This document shows positions 40,501 through 50,322 of a stretch of DNA of 62,400 nt, piece after piece. A model generated the notes under the pieces. It saw only the letters and a list, made by a program, of their open reading frames with translations. It did not search any database and was not told the origin of the DNA. The stretch is from Bacteroidaceae bacterium (GTDB lineage: Bacteria > Bacteroidota > Bacteroidia > Bacteroidales > Bacteroidaceae): assembly GCA_017555845.1 (NCBI GenBank), contig JAFZFO010000030.1, forward strand, positions 1 through 62,400, in the 5' to 3' direction. Position 1 is the stretch's first letter, and each line of letters opens with the position of its first letter. A program made the position numbers and the translations under genes.

Positions 40501-41901
40501 ATGCAGTACCCTACCCGTGTGCTGATGATGGTGCGCAGTGCGTCGTTCAACTACACCAACGCATACGCGATGAACCTGCCGGGATTCATGCCGAATGCCG
40601 GCGACATATTCGGACAGAAGAATATGGACGGACTGTATGCCCCTGGCCTTGACTTTGCCTTTGGACTAATTGACGACAGCTATCTTGGCAAGGCGCAGAG
40701 ACAGAACTGGCTCCTGCGCAGTGACAGCATTGCATCAATGGCAACATCTACAGCAGCCGAGGATCTGCAGGCGAGAATGACCGTAGAGCCGTTCAAGGAC
40801 TTCAAGATTGACCTCAATGCAAGCTGGACACGCAACCAGAGCAAGAGCATACAGTTCATGTATGACGGCATGCCGACAAACGAGTCAGGCGGCTTCAACA
40901 TGACCACAATTACCATTGGAACATCATTCGGTGGCGGTAGCGCCAAGAACAACTACCAGTCCGATGTATATGACAAGTTCATAGGCAACCTGGAGAAGAA
41001 CCGTGCCACACTTGAAGATATATACAAGGAGAGCGTATACCCCGCATCAAGCAGCCTTGCCGGACAAAAGTATGACCCCGTGAACGGCGGAGTGGACATG
41101 TACTCTTCGGATGTGATGATACCATCATTCCTCGATGCCTACACCGGTATTGGCGGAAACGAGATATTCCCCAACATGTTACGCATGTTGCCGAACTGGA
41201 AAATCAAGTATTCGGGTTTGTCAAAACTGCCATTCTTTGAGAAGTACTTCAAGAGTGTGAACATTGAACATGGCTACAAGAGCGTCTATGCAGTGGGTGC
41301 ATACAGTACATATGCCACATATATGGAATACAGCCGCGGCATTGGCTTTGTGAACAACACCGCTACCGGCCTGCCGACACCAAGCAGCCGCTATGACATT
41401 GGTGCGGTATCGGTAAACGAGAGTTTCTCGCCACTCATTGGACTTGACGTCACAACAAACAACAACCTCACATTGGGTGCAAAGTTCATAAAGTCGAGAA
41501 TGATAAACCTGAGCCTCACGGCCATTCAGATGGTTGAGACACAGAACCAGGAGATTGCGTTCAACGTAGGATACAAGATCATTGACCTGAAGTTCTTGCG
41601 CGGCAACAGTGCAAACAAGAGCAAGCAGAAGAAGAGCGGAAACGACATCAACATACGAGCAGACTTCTCGTTCAGGAACCAGTCATCAATATGCCGTAGC
41701 ATTGACAAGGGTACAACCCAAGCGACAAGCGGAAACAAGTCATTCAACTACTCCGTGACAGCCGACTATGCCTACAGCAAGACACTCTCTTTCAGTCTAT
41801 ACTTTGACCGACAGAAGACAATACCGCTGATTTCGACAAGTTCATACCCCACCACTACCACCGATTTCGGTGTAAGTATGAAGTTCTCACTCACACGATA
41901 G
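34528..41901 (+). CDS. sprA: SprA, outer-membrane translocon of the type IX secretion system
   Basis: Forms the giant outer-membrane barrel through which proteins with C-terminal sorting domains leave the cell. The 2457-residue product has a signal peptide (MGKRTSILLILFFATMTIFAQG) and the family length of about 2,400. SprA-type repeats are visible around residues 440-490 (SSEYTLNRELGYISLKTPLR) and about 1170-1260, a Lys-rich extracellular or loop segment at about 1890-1960, and a barrel end at TTTDFGVSMKFSLTR. No frameshift. Downstream of ruvA by 17 bases and 10 bases before an L,D-transpeptidase-like gene. Its presence supports the sorting-tail reading of two other proteins here. Confidence 0.93.
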   Translation: MGKRTSILLILFFATMTIFAQGSVRNDSIRKSIRNRSRASKTAVQDTITARFPVSETTHNSINDMQQRPLDLKDPANIVTDTTYNTEEGTYLLSTRLGESSLLDAPILMTPEEYAKWQERNSMSRFFRKKNYEAWESSQKKNKFDFTDMHFDLGPAEKIFGPGGVRVKTQGNAELKIGYSIQSIDNPALPSRSRRTNSFDFDEKINLNVRGSVGDKMNMDFNYNTEATFSYDAKKINLKYDGKEDEIIKLVEAGNVSFPTNSSLIKGASSLFGIRTDLQFGKLSLQTVISQKTSNSTVVNSKGGTQLTTFEIEITNYDENKHFFLAHYFRDNYDRSMSQLPTILSGIDINRIEVWVTNKTSDYNNPRNIVAFTDIAENRHISNPTWSALGSSAIPHNNANDLYSEMNSTYSGIRDIDQANNILGNINGISGGADYEKLSNARLLSSSEYTLNRELGYISLKTPLRADEVLAVAYEYTYGGQTYQVGEFSNDVKESKTTLYLKLIKPNACSPKNGCWDLMMKNVYSLGTRNLQNTNFKLDIYYASDSLGTNITYLPETELKGKTLLQLLGLDRLDSNNSKENPNGVFDYIQGYTVDAASGRIFFPSIEPFGSYLEKKIDNSAIAGKYVFHELYDSTKTIAKQIAEKDKFYLIGEYTGSAANVIQTGSTNIPRGSVVVTAGGMTLVENSDYQVDYSSGTVTILNQNIIDAGTNVQVSLESNTMFNMQRKTVLGMNWKYDFSDDFKFGGTLMSLSEKPLTTKVDMGSEPLNNFLWGFNMSWKKQSQWLTNIIDLLPLISCTEPSSISFSAEFAKLEAGTSKEVQSEASYIDDFENTENGVDISSPSQWMLASLPHGMQYSNLSNDIRTGYNRAHISWYVIDPLFTRRSSSLTPAHIKSDMEQLSNHYVREVYERELYPNKESTYGESSTLSLFNVTYYPNERGPYNLDTDVDFEGKLNDPAKRWGGITRQLTTTDFESANIQYIEFWLLDPFIYEQTGMGGDLYFNLGEVSEDILKDSKKFYENGLPSGSNQYQYEETVWGRVPTNTSLVYAFDNNSESRDQQDTGLNGLSSADEAQHPTYKAYLEALQGRVRQEVYDSIAADPAGDSYHYFRGSDYDAAQRSIIERYKYFNNTEGNSPSNSDSEYSSAAKTTPDVEDANQDFTMDEYENFFQYRISLRPEDMQVGRNYITDKRTVTSKLRNGNTESVDWYKFRIPVDEYEKAVGTIRDFTSIRFIRMYMTQFQKPVTLRFATMQLVRGDWRPYLQPIASKNNTTPTVSGEFTTSAVSIEEHGDRKPVNYVLPPGVTRIIDPSQPQLRQDNEQALALNINNLGSKESRAVYKKSNLDIRQYERIQLFIHAEAPETDVTQLGNNDMSLFVRFGSDYKSNYYEYEVPLTVTPHGSYDGNSSVAASVVWPQENMIDIPLSKLSEIKIRRNTLRNSNAEGVTNTTIYSEYDSETPKNRISIVGSPSLGQIKVMMIGVRNNSSSNKSAIIWVNEMRLIGFNNKSGWAAQGNLNIKLSDLGSFAAQGKVETAGFGGLEEKLAARRTDDYYRYSLTGTMDVGRLLPRSFKVNIPAYYSFTEEVTSPLYSPYDTDLNFDDVLDTYDDFGRDSLKNVAEVHSVMRNFSVSNAKINISSKTPMPYDPSNFSFSFSHANTDNSGSTVSWENRINWKASLSYNYSSPIKTLKPFGKIKSKSKWLKIFKEWGVNPLPQSLALNTDMTRSYHELQRRDLQSMAGDNEIPLTFSQQFNWNRSMAIKWDPTTNLRMSLNTGTNAEVEEPFLPVNKERYPNEYAAWKDSVKHSIQDFGNPLSYQQNFNASYTLPLNKVPLFEWLTADASYSGTYNWMRGNSVAGINAGNNISNKRNITFKTTMNFEKLYNLIPYLEETNKRFASNNKKQKSSKSRKPKVEKAKPFTKEIRLKNDTTTTITHNLKNKKIEVVARTRKGETYRLKYKVLDENKILIKNKDSVSVKITITAQPKNNERSKFAMAMQYPTRVLMMVRSASFNYTNAYAMNLPGFMPNAGDIFGQKNMDGLYAPGLDFAFGLIDDSYLGKAQRQNWLLRSDSIASMATSTAAEDLQARMTVEPFKDFKIDLNASWTRNQSKSIQFMYDGMPTNESGGFNMTTITIGTSFGGGSAKNNYQSDVYDKFIGNLEKNRATLEDIYKESVYPASSSLAGQKYDPVNGGVDMYSSDVMIPSFLDAYTGIGGNEIFPNMLRMLPNWKIKYSGLSKLPFFEKYFKSVNIEHGYKSVYAVGAYSTYATYMEYSRGIGFVNNTATGLPTPSSRYDIGAVSVNESFSPLIGLDVTTNNNLTLGAKFIKSRMINLSLTAIQMVETQNQEIAFNVGYKIIDLKFLRGNSANKSKQKKSGNDINIRADFSFRNQSSICRSIDKGTTQATSGNKSFNYSVTADYAYSKTLSFSLYFDRQKTIPLISTSSYPTTTTDFGVSMKFSLTR

Positions 41902-41911
41902 GATTAGTATT

Positions 41912-42379
41912 ATGAAAAGATATATATTGACAATATTGTTGACAGCCATGCCGTTGCTTGCATTCTGCAACAACCGCATTGTCGTATCAAAGAAAGCTTT
42001 GATGCTATACGTAGTCAACGAAAATAACGACACCATTTTCCAGCGCCCCATTGCCTGTGGGGAGAACTATGGCAACAAGACAAGGATTGGCGACAGAAAG
42101 ACACCCGAAGGCGAGTTCAAGATAAAGATGATGTACGATGCCACATCATGGAAACACGATTTCAGCGACGGTAGAGGTTTGCGCCTTGGAGCATACGGTC
42201 CATTATTCTTCAGGCTCAATGTACCCGGGTTCAACGACATTGGCATACATGGCACCATCTTCCCCGAGAGTATTGGCACACGCAGCAGCGAGGGTTGCGT
42301 TAGAATGAGGAACGATGACATCAGAGCACTGTATGAGCACTGCTACATCGGGATGCCAGTAACTATAGAAAAGGACTGA
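41912..42379 (+). CDS. L,D-transpeptidase (YkuD) family protein
   Basis: Predicted periplasmic enzyme that cross-links or modifies peptidoglycan. The 155-residue product has a signal peptide (to about 19) and the YkuD motif: IGIHGT followed by RSSEGCVRMRNDD, giving the His and Cys of the active site. It is compact, with only the catalytic domain and no binding module. Starts 10 bases after sprA, so it is likely in the ruvA-sprA transcript. Confidence 0.9.
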   Translation: MKRYILTILLTAMPLLAFCNNRIVVSKKALMLYVVNENNDTIFQRPIACGENYGNKTRIGDRKTPEGEFKIKMMYDATSWKHDFSDGRGLRLGAYGPLFFRLNVPGFNDIGIHGTIFPESIGTRSSEGCVRMRNDDIRALYEHCYIGMPVTIEKD

Positions 42380-42402
42380 CCACATAACAATCATAAAAAC
42401 AT

Positions 42403-42437
42403 CAAGCCCTGTCGAAGCATTGCTTTGACAGGGCTTG
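42403..42437. terminator. Bidirectional terminator of the L,D-transpeptidase gene and tRNA-Arg
   Basis: Arms CAAGCCCTGTC (42403-42413) and GACAGGGCTTG (42427-42437). On the minus strand it follows the tRNA by one base and is trailed by ATGTTTTTATG. Confidence 0.8.
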
Positions 42438-42509
42438 TACCTCGGTCGGGAATCGAACCCGAATCTAATCTTTAGGAGAGACTTATTCTATCCATTGAAC
42501 TACCAAGGC
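42438..42509 (-). tRNA. tRNA-Arg(CCT)
   Basis: A 72-base tRNA on the minus strand. Acceptor GCCTTGG pairs with CCGAGGT (two wobble pairs), D-arm GTTC/GAAT, anticodon stem AGTCT/AGATT around CTCCTAA (anticodon CCT), and T-arm TCGGG/CCCGA with loop TTCGATT. Discriminator A; no encoded CCA. Confidence 0.94.
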
Positions 42510-42564
42510 TTTCAAATATGGGATGTGCGGCTTCTACAAAAGGCACTTCCCCGTTTTTGCGATG

Positions 42565-42595
42565 CGAAGATACAACAATTATTCGCAAACATCAA
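42565..42595 (-). promoter_or_regulatory. Promoter of tRNA-Arg
   Basis: On the minus strand: -33 TTG (42593-42595), 20-base spacer, -7 TATCTTCG (42565-42572), with the tRNA starting 56 bases later. Same layout as the tRNA-Leu promoter. Confidence 0.6.
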
Positions 42596-42709
42596 ATGCT
42601 TGAATGGCATTTTAACCATCGGAATTTCATTTTTTCATCAAAGGCCTTTCTTCGCATTGCTTTAATATATTTTAATAAGTTTTTTAGAAGTGCTTAAGAG
42701 TAAATATAT

Positions 42710-42717
42710 TATCTTCG
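42710..42717 (+). promoter_or_regulatory. Candidate -7 box for the TPR-protein gene
   Basis: TATCTTCG, 29 bases before the ATG at 42746; same variant as at glyS, tRNA-Arg and ravA. Confidence 0.4.
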
Positions 42718-42745
42718 CGGCAAAACAAGACAAAGACCCCATTCA

Positions 42746-43546
42746 ATGAAGAACATATTATCTTTAACGCTACTGTTGATTGCCATTACCATCAAGGCAC
42801 AAGACTACAACAGCATATGCCAAAAAGGTATCGGACACATCAAGGAGAATGACTATTCGCAAGCTATAACATGTTTTGAGGAGGCTACGGCATACAGCTC
42901 GAACAACTATGAAAAAGTATACGCTCTCGCAAACCTCGCATATTCGTACCAGATGCTGGACGAACTCCCAAAAGCATTGAAAGAGTATGACAAAGCATTG
43001 GAGATTGCCCCGAACGAGATGACGCTACTGCAGCAACGCGCAAACATCTACCTTCAGTTGGACAGCATTGAGCAGGCGCTCAAGGACTACAACGAGCTGA
43101 TAAAGCATGAGCCCAGCAACACCGGAGCATTGCTGTGCAGGGCCCACATCTACACCAACATCGGAGAGTACGACAAGGCGTGGAAGGACTATGAGCAACT
43201 ACAATTGTGGATCCCAGACAACCTGAGCGTAAGGCTTGGCATAGCAATGCTTTACCAGAAGGAAAGGCGTTTTGACGAGTGCCTTATGGTTCTTTCAGGA
43301 ATGATTGAGGAGTTCCCTAACATTGCTGAACTGTACATTGCACGCAGCAACCTTGAGAGAGAGCGCGGACATAACGAACTGGCAATGATAGATTTGGAGA
43401 AGGCTATTGAGCTTGACCCGGAGAATGCAAACAACTACATTCTGCAGGCAATCATCTATGAAAAGATGGGTAAAAAAGAGGCTGCGCGCAAATGTCGCGA
43501 GAAGGCGACTCTAATGGGTGCCGACAGTGATATCCTTGAGTTTTGA
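42746..43546 (+). CDS. Exported TPR-repeat protein
   Basis: The 266-residue product has a signal peptide (MKNILSLTLLLIAITIKAQ) and then about six or seven tetratricopeptide units, for example DELPKALKEYDKALEIAPNE, DSIEQALKDYNELIKHEPSN and NELAMIDLEKAIELDPENAN. The fold is a scaffold for protein contacts, probably in the periplasm. Nothing points to a specific partner. Single-gene unit with a -7 box upstream. Confidence 0.88.
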   Translation: MKNILSLTLLLIAITIKAQDYNSICQKGIGHIKENDYSQAITCFEEATAYSSNNYEKVYALANLAYSYQMLDELPKALKEYDKALEIAPNEMTLLQQRANIYLQLDSIEQALKDYNELIKHEPSNTGALLCRAHIYTNIGEYDKAWKDYEQLQLWIPDNLSVRLGIAMLYQKERRFDECLMVLSGMIEEFPNIAELYIARSNLERERGHNELAMIDLEKAIELDPENANNYILQAIIYEKMGKKEAARKCREKATLMGADSDILEF

Positions 43547-43673
43547 CGCTGCTTTTTACTGTAAAAAAACTTTACACTTGAAAAAAGTGGAGGAAAACTG
43601 AACAAAAAAAACAAAAAAGGCTATTTTTATAAAATTTGGTTGTACATTTGGGAACATTGAAAAACAGCCATAT

Positions 43674-44108
43674 ATGAAAGAGAGCACTTCAACCCCTTAT
43701 AACATCAGGGAGAAACAGGAAAAGAATGCTGCATACCGTTCGCTCATACGCGCCGAACTGGCCGATGAACTGTATGACAGGATCCTTAACATCATAATCA
43801 TTGAAAAGCGTTACCGCAACAAGGATTTTTCGGCAAAGGAACTTGCTGTCGAACTGGGCACAAATACCCGATACATCTCGGCTGTAATCAACTCCCGTTT
43901 CAATACAAATTTCTCATGCCTCATAAACGAATACCGCATTAGAGAGGCACAGCACAAACTCACAGACAAGCGTTTCCAGGAGATGACGATTGAGGAGATC
44001 GGCAAGCAGGTGGGCTTTGCCAACCGCCAGTCGTTCTATGCATCATTCTATCGTGTAGTGGGCGAGACACCCAACAATTACCGCAGGAAGCACACAATAA
44101 CCAAATGA
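43674..44108 (+). CDS. AraC-type DNA-binding protein without a sensor domain
   Basis: A 144-residue regulator that is little more than the AraC DNA-binding module: two helix-turn-helix units, KELAVELGTNTRYISAVINS and IEEIGKQVGFANRQSFYASF, with the family end FYRVVGETPNNYRRKH. The first 40 residues are charged and have no recognisable ligand domain. Its stop overlaps the start of an AlkD-like gene (ATGA), so it may regulate its own operon. The pairing recalls the Ada/AlkA theme but lacks Ada's methyl-accepting Cys domain. Confidence 0.85.
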   Translation: MKESTSTPYNIREKQEKNAAYRSLIRAELADELYDRILNIIIIEKRYRNKDFSAKELAVELGTNTRYISAVINSRFNTNFSCLINEYRIREAQHKLTDKRFQEMTIEEIGKQVGFANRQSFYASFYRVVGETPNNYRRKHTITK

Positions 44109-44767
44109 CAGGAATGGAACAGAACATACTTGACGAGGTACGTGAAATAAAGAAGTCGCTCCGCCTGGCCATGAACGGCATTGTCTCTACGATACAGCGC
44201 CGCCAGGGCCTTGACTACAAGATAAATTTCGGTGTGGAGATTCCACGCCTCAAAGGTATTGCCGATGCACATGCCAAGAACAGGGAACTTGCTACAACAC
44301 TGTGGCAGGACAACATAAGGGAGTGCAAGATGTTGGCGATATTCCTGATGCCTGAGGAGAATTTCGAGGATTTGGCCGATAAGTGGATTGGAGAGACAAA
44401 ATTCACTGAAATCGCCGACCAGCTTGCCATGCATCTGCTTTGCAGACTGCCCGCGGCATGGGACAAGGCACTGCAATGGATTGCCAGAAGTGAGGGAATG
44501 GCCGGCTACTGTGGTTTCCTTACGATATCGCATCTGATACGCCGCAGCATAGAGCCTACTCCGCAACAGGAGCAGGACTTTTTCAAGTGCTTTGCATCAC
44601 TGAATGGAGCGGAAGAAAAGAGCATTACAGAGAGATGTGCACTGAATGCCATCATGAACTATCTGGACCGCTCGGCCGGTGCTGTCGCGAGATTCAAGGA
44701 AGCAATACCAGAGAAAGCAAGCAACAAATCAGGCCTCGCGACCATACTGGAAAACTTTGAGGAATAG
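44105..44767 (+). CDS. DNA alkylation repair (AlkD-like, HEAT-repeat) protein
   Basis: The 220-residue product is all-helical and shows the signature FGVEIPRLKGIADAHAKNRE then TTLWQDNIRECKMLAIFLM, as in the AlkD/AlkC family of HEAT-like DNA glycosylases that remove bulky or N-alkylated bases. The central segment WDKALQWIARSEGMAGYCGF carries tryptophan and aromatic residues expected in the DNA groove. I could not verify the AlkD catalytic Asp, so glycosylase activity is only inferred. Overlaps the AraC-type gene and ends at a terminator. Confidence 0.75.
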   Translation: MTGMEQNILDEVREIKKSLRLAMNGIVSTIQRRQGLDYKINFGVEIPRLKGIADAHAKNRELATTLWQDNIRECKMLAIFLMPEENFEDLADKWIGETKFTEIADQLAMHLLCRLPAAWDKALQWIARSEGMAGYCGFLTISHLIRRSIEPTPQQEQDFFKCFASLNGAEEKSITERCALNAIMNYLDRSAGAVARFKEAIPEKASNKSGLATILENFEE

Positions 44768-44800
44768 ATAAAAGGCGTGCAAATGCATGCCTTTTATTCA
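44768..44800 (+). terminator. Terminator after the AlkD-like gene
   Basis: Arms ATAAAAGGCGTGC (44768-44780) and GCATGCCTTTTAT (44785-44797), one mismatch, loop AAAT; starts right after the stop. Confidence 0.8.
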
Positions 44801-44883
44801 TTAACGGCCCGACACTTTCGTTTATTTCTGACTTTTTATGGAAAATTAAACCCGTTTGATTATTATATTATAAAAATAAACGA

Positions 44884-44891
44884 TAACTTTG
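44884..44891 (+). promoter_or_regulatory. Candidate -7 box for the fur-purA-yugP-hisS operon
   Basis: TAACTTTG, a full TAnnTTTG match, 77 bases before the fur ATG. A TTTGA lies upstream but at 25-base spacing, so the -33 is uncertain. Confidence 0.45.
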
Positions 44892-44967
44892 TGTGTTGAA
44901 ACTGCAATGGCAGTCTGCGCCCGACATCAGACGGCAAAGCAAACATCATTCGCAGAAACAGTTGGAT

Positions 44968-46715
<1,748 letters not shown>

Positions 46716-46724
46716 AGGATATCT

Positions 46725-47456
46725 ATGTTTCTATCAACAATAAACTTTGCACAGCAGGTTGCCAACGGAGGTGTGGCCTACGATTACACATACCTGATAA
46801 TCTTTATCGGTATTGCAATCCTCAGCTACATTGTCCAGGCAAACCTGAAGGGCAAGTTCGAGAAATACTCAAAGATGCCCGTTGCCATGACCGGACATGA
46901 TGTTGCCGTGAAGATGTTGCACGACAACGGCATATATGATGTCAAGGTAACCAGCACACCGGGTACTCTTACCGACCACTACAATCCCGTAACGAAGACC
47001 GTAAACCTGAGCCAGGGAGTTTACAACTCGGCAAGCATAGCGGCTGTTGCTGTCGCAGCACATGAGTGCGGACACGCAGTACAGCATGCAAGGGCATACG
47101 CGCCACTTAAAATGCGTTCGGCATTGGTACCGGTAGTATCATTCTCATCAAGCATCATGACATGGGTACTGCTCATCGGTATCATTACCGTGCAGACAAT
47201 GCCGGGCCTGCTGTTGGCAGGTATCATCCTGTTTGCAATGACAACGCTCTTCAGCTTCATTACCCTACCAGTTGAGGTAGATGCCAGCCGCAGAGCACTT
47301 GCATGGTTGCAGACATCGGGCATTACAAATTCAAGCAATCACAAATTCGCTTGCGGAGCGCTTCGCTCGGCAGCATACACATACGTAGTTGCAGCATTGT
47401 CATCATTGGCTACACTGCTCTACTACGTTATGATTTTCATGAACAGACGCGACTAA
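46725..47456 (+). CDS. YugP-type membrane zinc metallopeptidase
   Basis: The 243-residue product has a membrane segment near residues 22-40, the zinc motif HECGH at 113-117 (in AVAAHECGHAVQHARAY), and two or three further membrane segments (SSIMTWVLLIGIITVQ, LLLAGIILFAMTTLFSFI), with VEVDASRRALAWL as the third zinc-ligand region. This is the PF04298 family; substrate and role are unknown. Inserted between purA and hisS by 9 and 6 bases. Confidence 0.9.
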   Translation: MFLSTINFAQQVANGGVAYDYTYLIIFIGIAILSYIVQANLKGKFEKYSKMPVAMTGHDVAVKMLHDNGIYDVKVTSTPGTLTDHYNPVTKTVNLSQGVYNSASIAAVAVAAHECGHAVQHARAYAPLKMRSALVPVVSFSSSIMTWVLLIGIITVQTMPGLLLAGIILFAMTTLFSFITLPVEVDASRRALAWLQTSGITNSSNHKFACGALRSAAYTYVVAALSSLATLLYYVMIFMNRRD

Positions 47457-47462
47457 CAGACA

Positions 47463-48824
47463 ATGGCAACAAAACCATCTATACCTAAAGGAACAAGGGA
47501 CTTCTCGCCTATTGAGATGGCCCGTAGAAACTATATTTTCGACACCATACGCAAAGCATTCCACCTGTTCGGTTTCCAACAGATAGAGACACCGGCAATG
47601 GAGAACCTGTCGACACTGATGGGCAAGTATGGCGAAGAGGGCGACAAACTGCTTTTCAAGATACAGAACTCGGGCGACTACTTCAAGGGATTGACCGACG
47701 AGGAGCTCCTGAGCCGCAACGCAGCGAAGCTTGCATCAAAGTTCTGCGAGAAGGGTCTGCGCTATGACCTCACAGTGCCATTCGCACGTTACGTTGTCAT
47801 GCACCGCGAGGAACTCTCATTCCCATTCAAGCGTTATCAGATACAGCCCGTATGGCGTGCCGACCGTCCACAGAAAGGCCGTTACCGCGAGTTCTACCAG
47901 TGCGATGCCGATATCATCGGCAACAACTCGCTCATCAACGAAGTTGAGCTCATCCAGCTCATAGACTATGTCTTTGAGAAGTTGAACATACGCGTCGCAA
48001 TAAAGCTCAACAACCGCAAGGTGCTTGCAGGAATTGCCGACGTGATTGGAGAACCCGAGAAGATCATTGACATAACCGTTGCCATTGACAAGATTGACAA
48101 GATTGGACTTGACGGTGTCATTGCCGAGCTCAAGAGCAAGGAGATCAGCGACGAGTCAATAGAGAAACTGTTGCCTATCCTGAAGGCTCAGGGCAGCAAC
48201 GAGGAGAAGATGCAGATTCTTGCCCAGACACTCAGCGGCAATGCCATTGGCGAGAAGGGCGTAGAGGAGCTTCAGTTCATCCTTGACACAATAAAGAGTG
48301 TAGGCATCAAGAGCACACTCGACATTGACCTTACACTTGCACGCGGCTTGAACTACTACACCGGCGCAATCCTCGAAGTGAAGGCGCTTGACGTTGCAAT
48401 TGGCAGCATCACAGGTGGTGGCCGCTATGACAACCTCACAGGTGTGTTCGGCATGGACGGAATGTCAGGCGTGGGTATCTCATTCGGTGCAGACCGCATC
48501 TACGATGTAATGAACCAGTTGGAGCTTTATCCACAGGAGGCTATGCAGACCACAAAGGTAATGTTCGTGAATTTTGGCGAAAAAGAGGCAATGCACTCCT
48601 TGCAGATCATCGGCGAGCTGCGTAAGGCCGGCATTTCAGCTGAGTTATTCCCAAGCAGCGACAAGATGAAGAAGCAGATGGGATATGCCAACAACAAGGC
48701 CATTCCGTTTGTTGCCATCATAGGCGAGCAGGAGATGACCGACGGCACAGTCGCATTGAAGAACATGACAACCGGCGAGCAGCAGAGTGTAAAAGCCGAA
48801 GAACTGAAGAATATTCTTGCATAA
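47463..48824 (+). CDS. hisS: Histidyl-tRNA synthetase
   Basis: Charges tRNA-His. The 453-residue product has class II motif regions ([19 protein letters not shown], then [12 protein letters not shown] and [20 protein letters not shown]), the histidine-binding [10 protein letters not shown], and the C-terminal anticodon-binding domain ([20 protein letters not shown]). Length fits the bacterial enzyme. Final gene of the fur operon, followed by a terminator. Confidence 0.97.
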   Translation: MATKPSIPKGTRDFSPIEMARRNYIFDTIRKAFHLFGFQQIETPAMENLSTLMGKYGEEGDKLLFKIQNSGDYFKGLTDEELLSRNAAKLASKFCEKGLRYDLTVPFARYVVMHREELSFPFKRYQIQPVWRADRPQKGRYREFYQCDADIIGNNSLINEVELIQLIDYVFEKLNIRVAIKLNNRKVLAGIADVIGEPEKIIDITVAIDKIDKIGLDGVIAELKSKEISDESIEKLLPILKAQGSNEEKMQILAQTLSGNAIGEKGVEELQFILDTIKSVGIKSTLDIDLTLARGLNYYTGAILEVKALDVAIGSITGGGRYDNLTGVFGMDGMSGVGISFGADRIYDVMNQLELYPQEAMQTTKVMFVNFGEKEAMHSLQIIGELRKAGISAELFPSSDKMKKQMGYANNKAIPFVAIIGEQEMTDGTVALKNMTTGEQQSVKAEELKNILA

Positions 48825-48842
48825 GCAGGACTGAACATAAAG

Positions 48843-48880
48843 AAGAATCGACAGATGCCTTAAAGTTTCTGTCGATTCTT
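48843..48880. terminator. Shared terminator of hisS and the ViaA-like gene
   Basis: A 13-base-pair stem, AAGAATCGACAGA with TCTGTCGATTCTT, loop of 12; it lies between the two convergent stops and the right arm touches the ViaA-like stop codon. Confidence 0.8.
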
Positions 48881-50322
48881 TATATTTCAACTATCTCGTC
48901 AAAGAGTACCTTCCACCCCATATCCGTGGCATGCCCAATCTTGAGGCCATAGAATCTTGTGCCCGAACGTCGGTACTCGGCAAGTTGCCTGCGTTGCGCA
49001 TTGCCGCACATGGGAATGATAAAATCGGTACACCACAGCACATCGGCCGACGCGTACTCACCTTTGGCAAGCAAAGAGAACACCTCATCTATCATTTTCA
49101 CGGCATTGGTGTCACCTGCCGACTTTTGCCTGAAGAAATCGAGCAGTGCAGTACGGTTGCGCTTTACATCAATCGGTTGTGCAGCTACAGAAAAGGAGAC
49201 AAGAAAGAGGTTGCGCTGTTGACGATCGGCCAAGAGCAGCAGTTTCATCATCAACGAGTTCACCACAAGTTCCGGTTGACCGCTCATGCTGCCCGAACGG
49301 TCTACACACACAATCATGGGGCCTTTGAGCCTTGCAGGCTTGCTGTTCAGGTTCCTCGCAGGTTTCAGCATCTCACTCTTATGGCGGAAACTCTGCAGGC
49401 TATTGGTTGCATATCTGTACAGAAAGACATCGTACAGCGCGTCATCGCCACACAGTGCACACTCGAAAGGCAACATGGAACGTATGTCCTGCCCAAGCGT
49501 CACTCCAAGGATGTCACTCTTTGAGGCATGCTCCAGTTTCATTCCGCCGCCATATGATACAGACATATGCTCCGAGCCGTCATCATCAGCAATGCGACCC
49601 ATAAGGTTTGCAATACGCTCAAGCTGCGGATATCTTTTCTGCACCTTGACAACGCGCAGATACTGTTCAAAGAGAAGAGTATTCCACTGTCCTCCCATCA
49701 TTCCCCATGCCTGGAAGAACATCTCCTTTTCAACATCGTTCCTTTTAAGATACTCGGGAATTGTTTCAAGGTTCTGTTTTAAGGTCCTGCTATTGCGTTC
49801 ACGTATCTCATCAACATCGTGCCGCTGCTGTTCCTGCCTGCGGCGGTCAAAAGCCTTGCTCCAATCATCAATCATCTTTTTCCAGACCTCGTCATCGGCA
49901 AGCCCGCCCTCACTACCGAGTTTCTCCCTGTAATAACGTTCATCGAAGCCGAACTTCTGGAACTCATCACTTATCTCGGAGAGAAGACGACTCCATCCGT
50001 CGCGTTTCTTGCGTTCGCTCCACAGTAAGGCATGCCCCATTTTCTGCTGCTGACCTTGAGCGCATGCCGTACGGAACTTGTCGCGCGTGACAATCTGCTT
50101 TATGAAAGCGAGCATGTTGTCATAGAAGACACGTGCCTTTACATCGTCACTCAACACGCAATATGCCACAAAAGGATCACCCATGACCTCATAGAGATAA
50201 TTCTCAAGATAGTCAGTAGTGATCATACTCTCCCTGTCGGGCAAGACACCTGTCTGCACAAATGCGTCAAGAATATTCACATAGTGCCACCCTTCGGCAT
50301 ATCTGTCACTAACATCAGTCAT
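48880..50322 (-). CDS. VWA-domain protein, ViaA/CoxE-like
   Basis: Partner of the AAA+ gene upstream. The 480-residue product has a helical N-terminal 290 residues and a C-terminal von Willebrand A domain with the metal-ion site VDRSGSMSG (DxSxS) and LFLVSFSVAAQP. The helical region includes a Lys/Arg/Glu-rich stretch (DRRRQEQQRHDVDEIRERN). By analogy with RavA-ViaA and MoxR/CoxE pairs it probably recruits a target to the ATPase. Overlaps the ATPase gene by 8 bases. Confidence 0.85.
   Translation of the reverse strand: MTDVSDRYAEGWHYVNILDAFVQTGVLPDRESMITTDYLENYLYEVMGDPFVAYCVLSDDVKARVFYDNMLAFIKQIVTRDKFRTACAQGQQQKMGHALLWSERKKRDGWSRLLSEISDEFQKFGFDERYYREKLGSEGGLADDEVWKKMIDDWSKAFDRRRQEQQRHDVDEIRERNSRTLKQNLETIPEYLKRNDVEKEMFFQAWGMMGGQWNTLLFEQYLRVVKVQKRYPQLERIANLMGRIADDDGSEHMSVSYGGGMKLEHASKSDILGVTLGQDIRSMLPFECALCGDDALYDVFLYRYATNSLQSFRHKSEMLKPARNLNSKPARLKGPMIVCVDRSGSMSGQPELVVNSLMMKLLLLADRQQRNLFLVSFSVAAQPIDVKRNRTALLDFFRQKSAGDTNAVKMIDEVFSLLAKGEYASADVLWCTDFIIPMCGNAQRRQLAEYRRSGTRFYGLKIGHATDMGWKVLFDEIVEI

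Noticed and set aside
49286-49933. A 215-codon plus-strand frame opposite the ViaA-like gene
   Set aside because: Ser/Arg/Cys-rich shadow of a gene with an intact VWA metal site.
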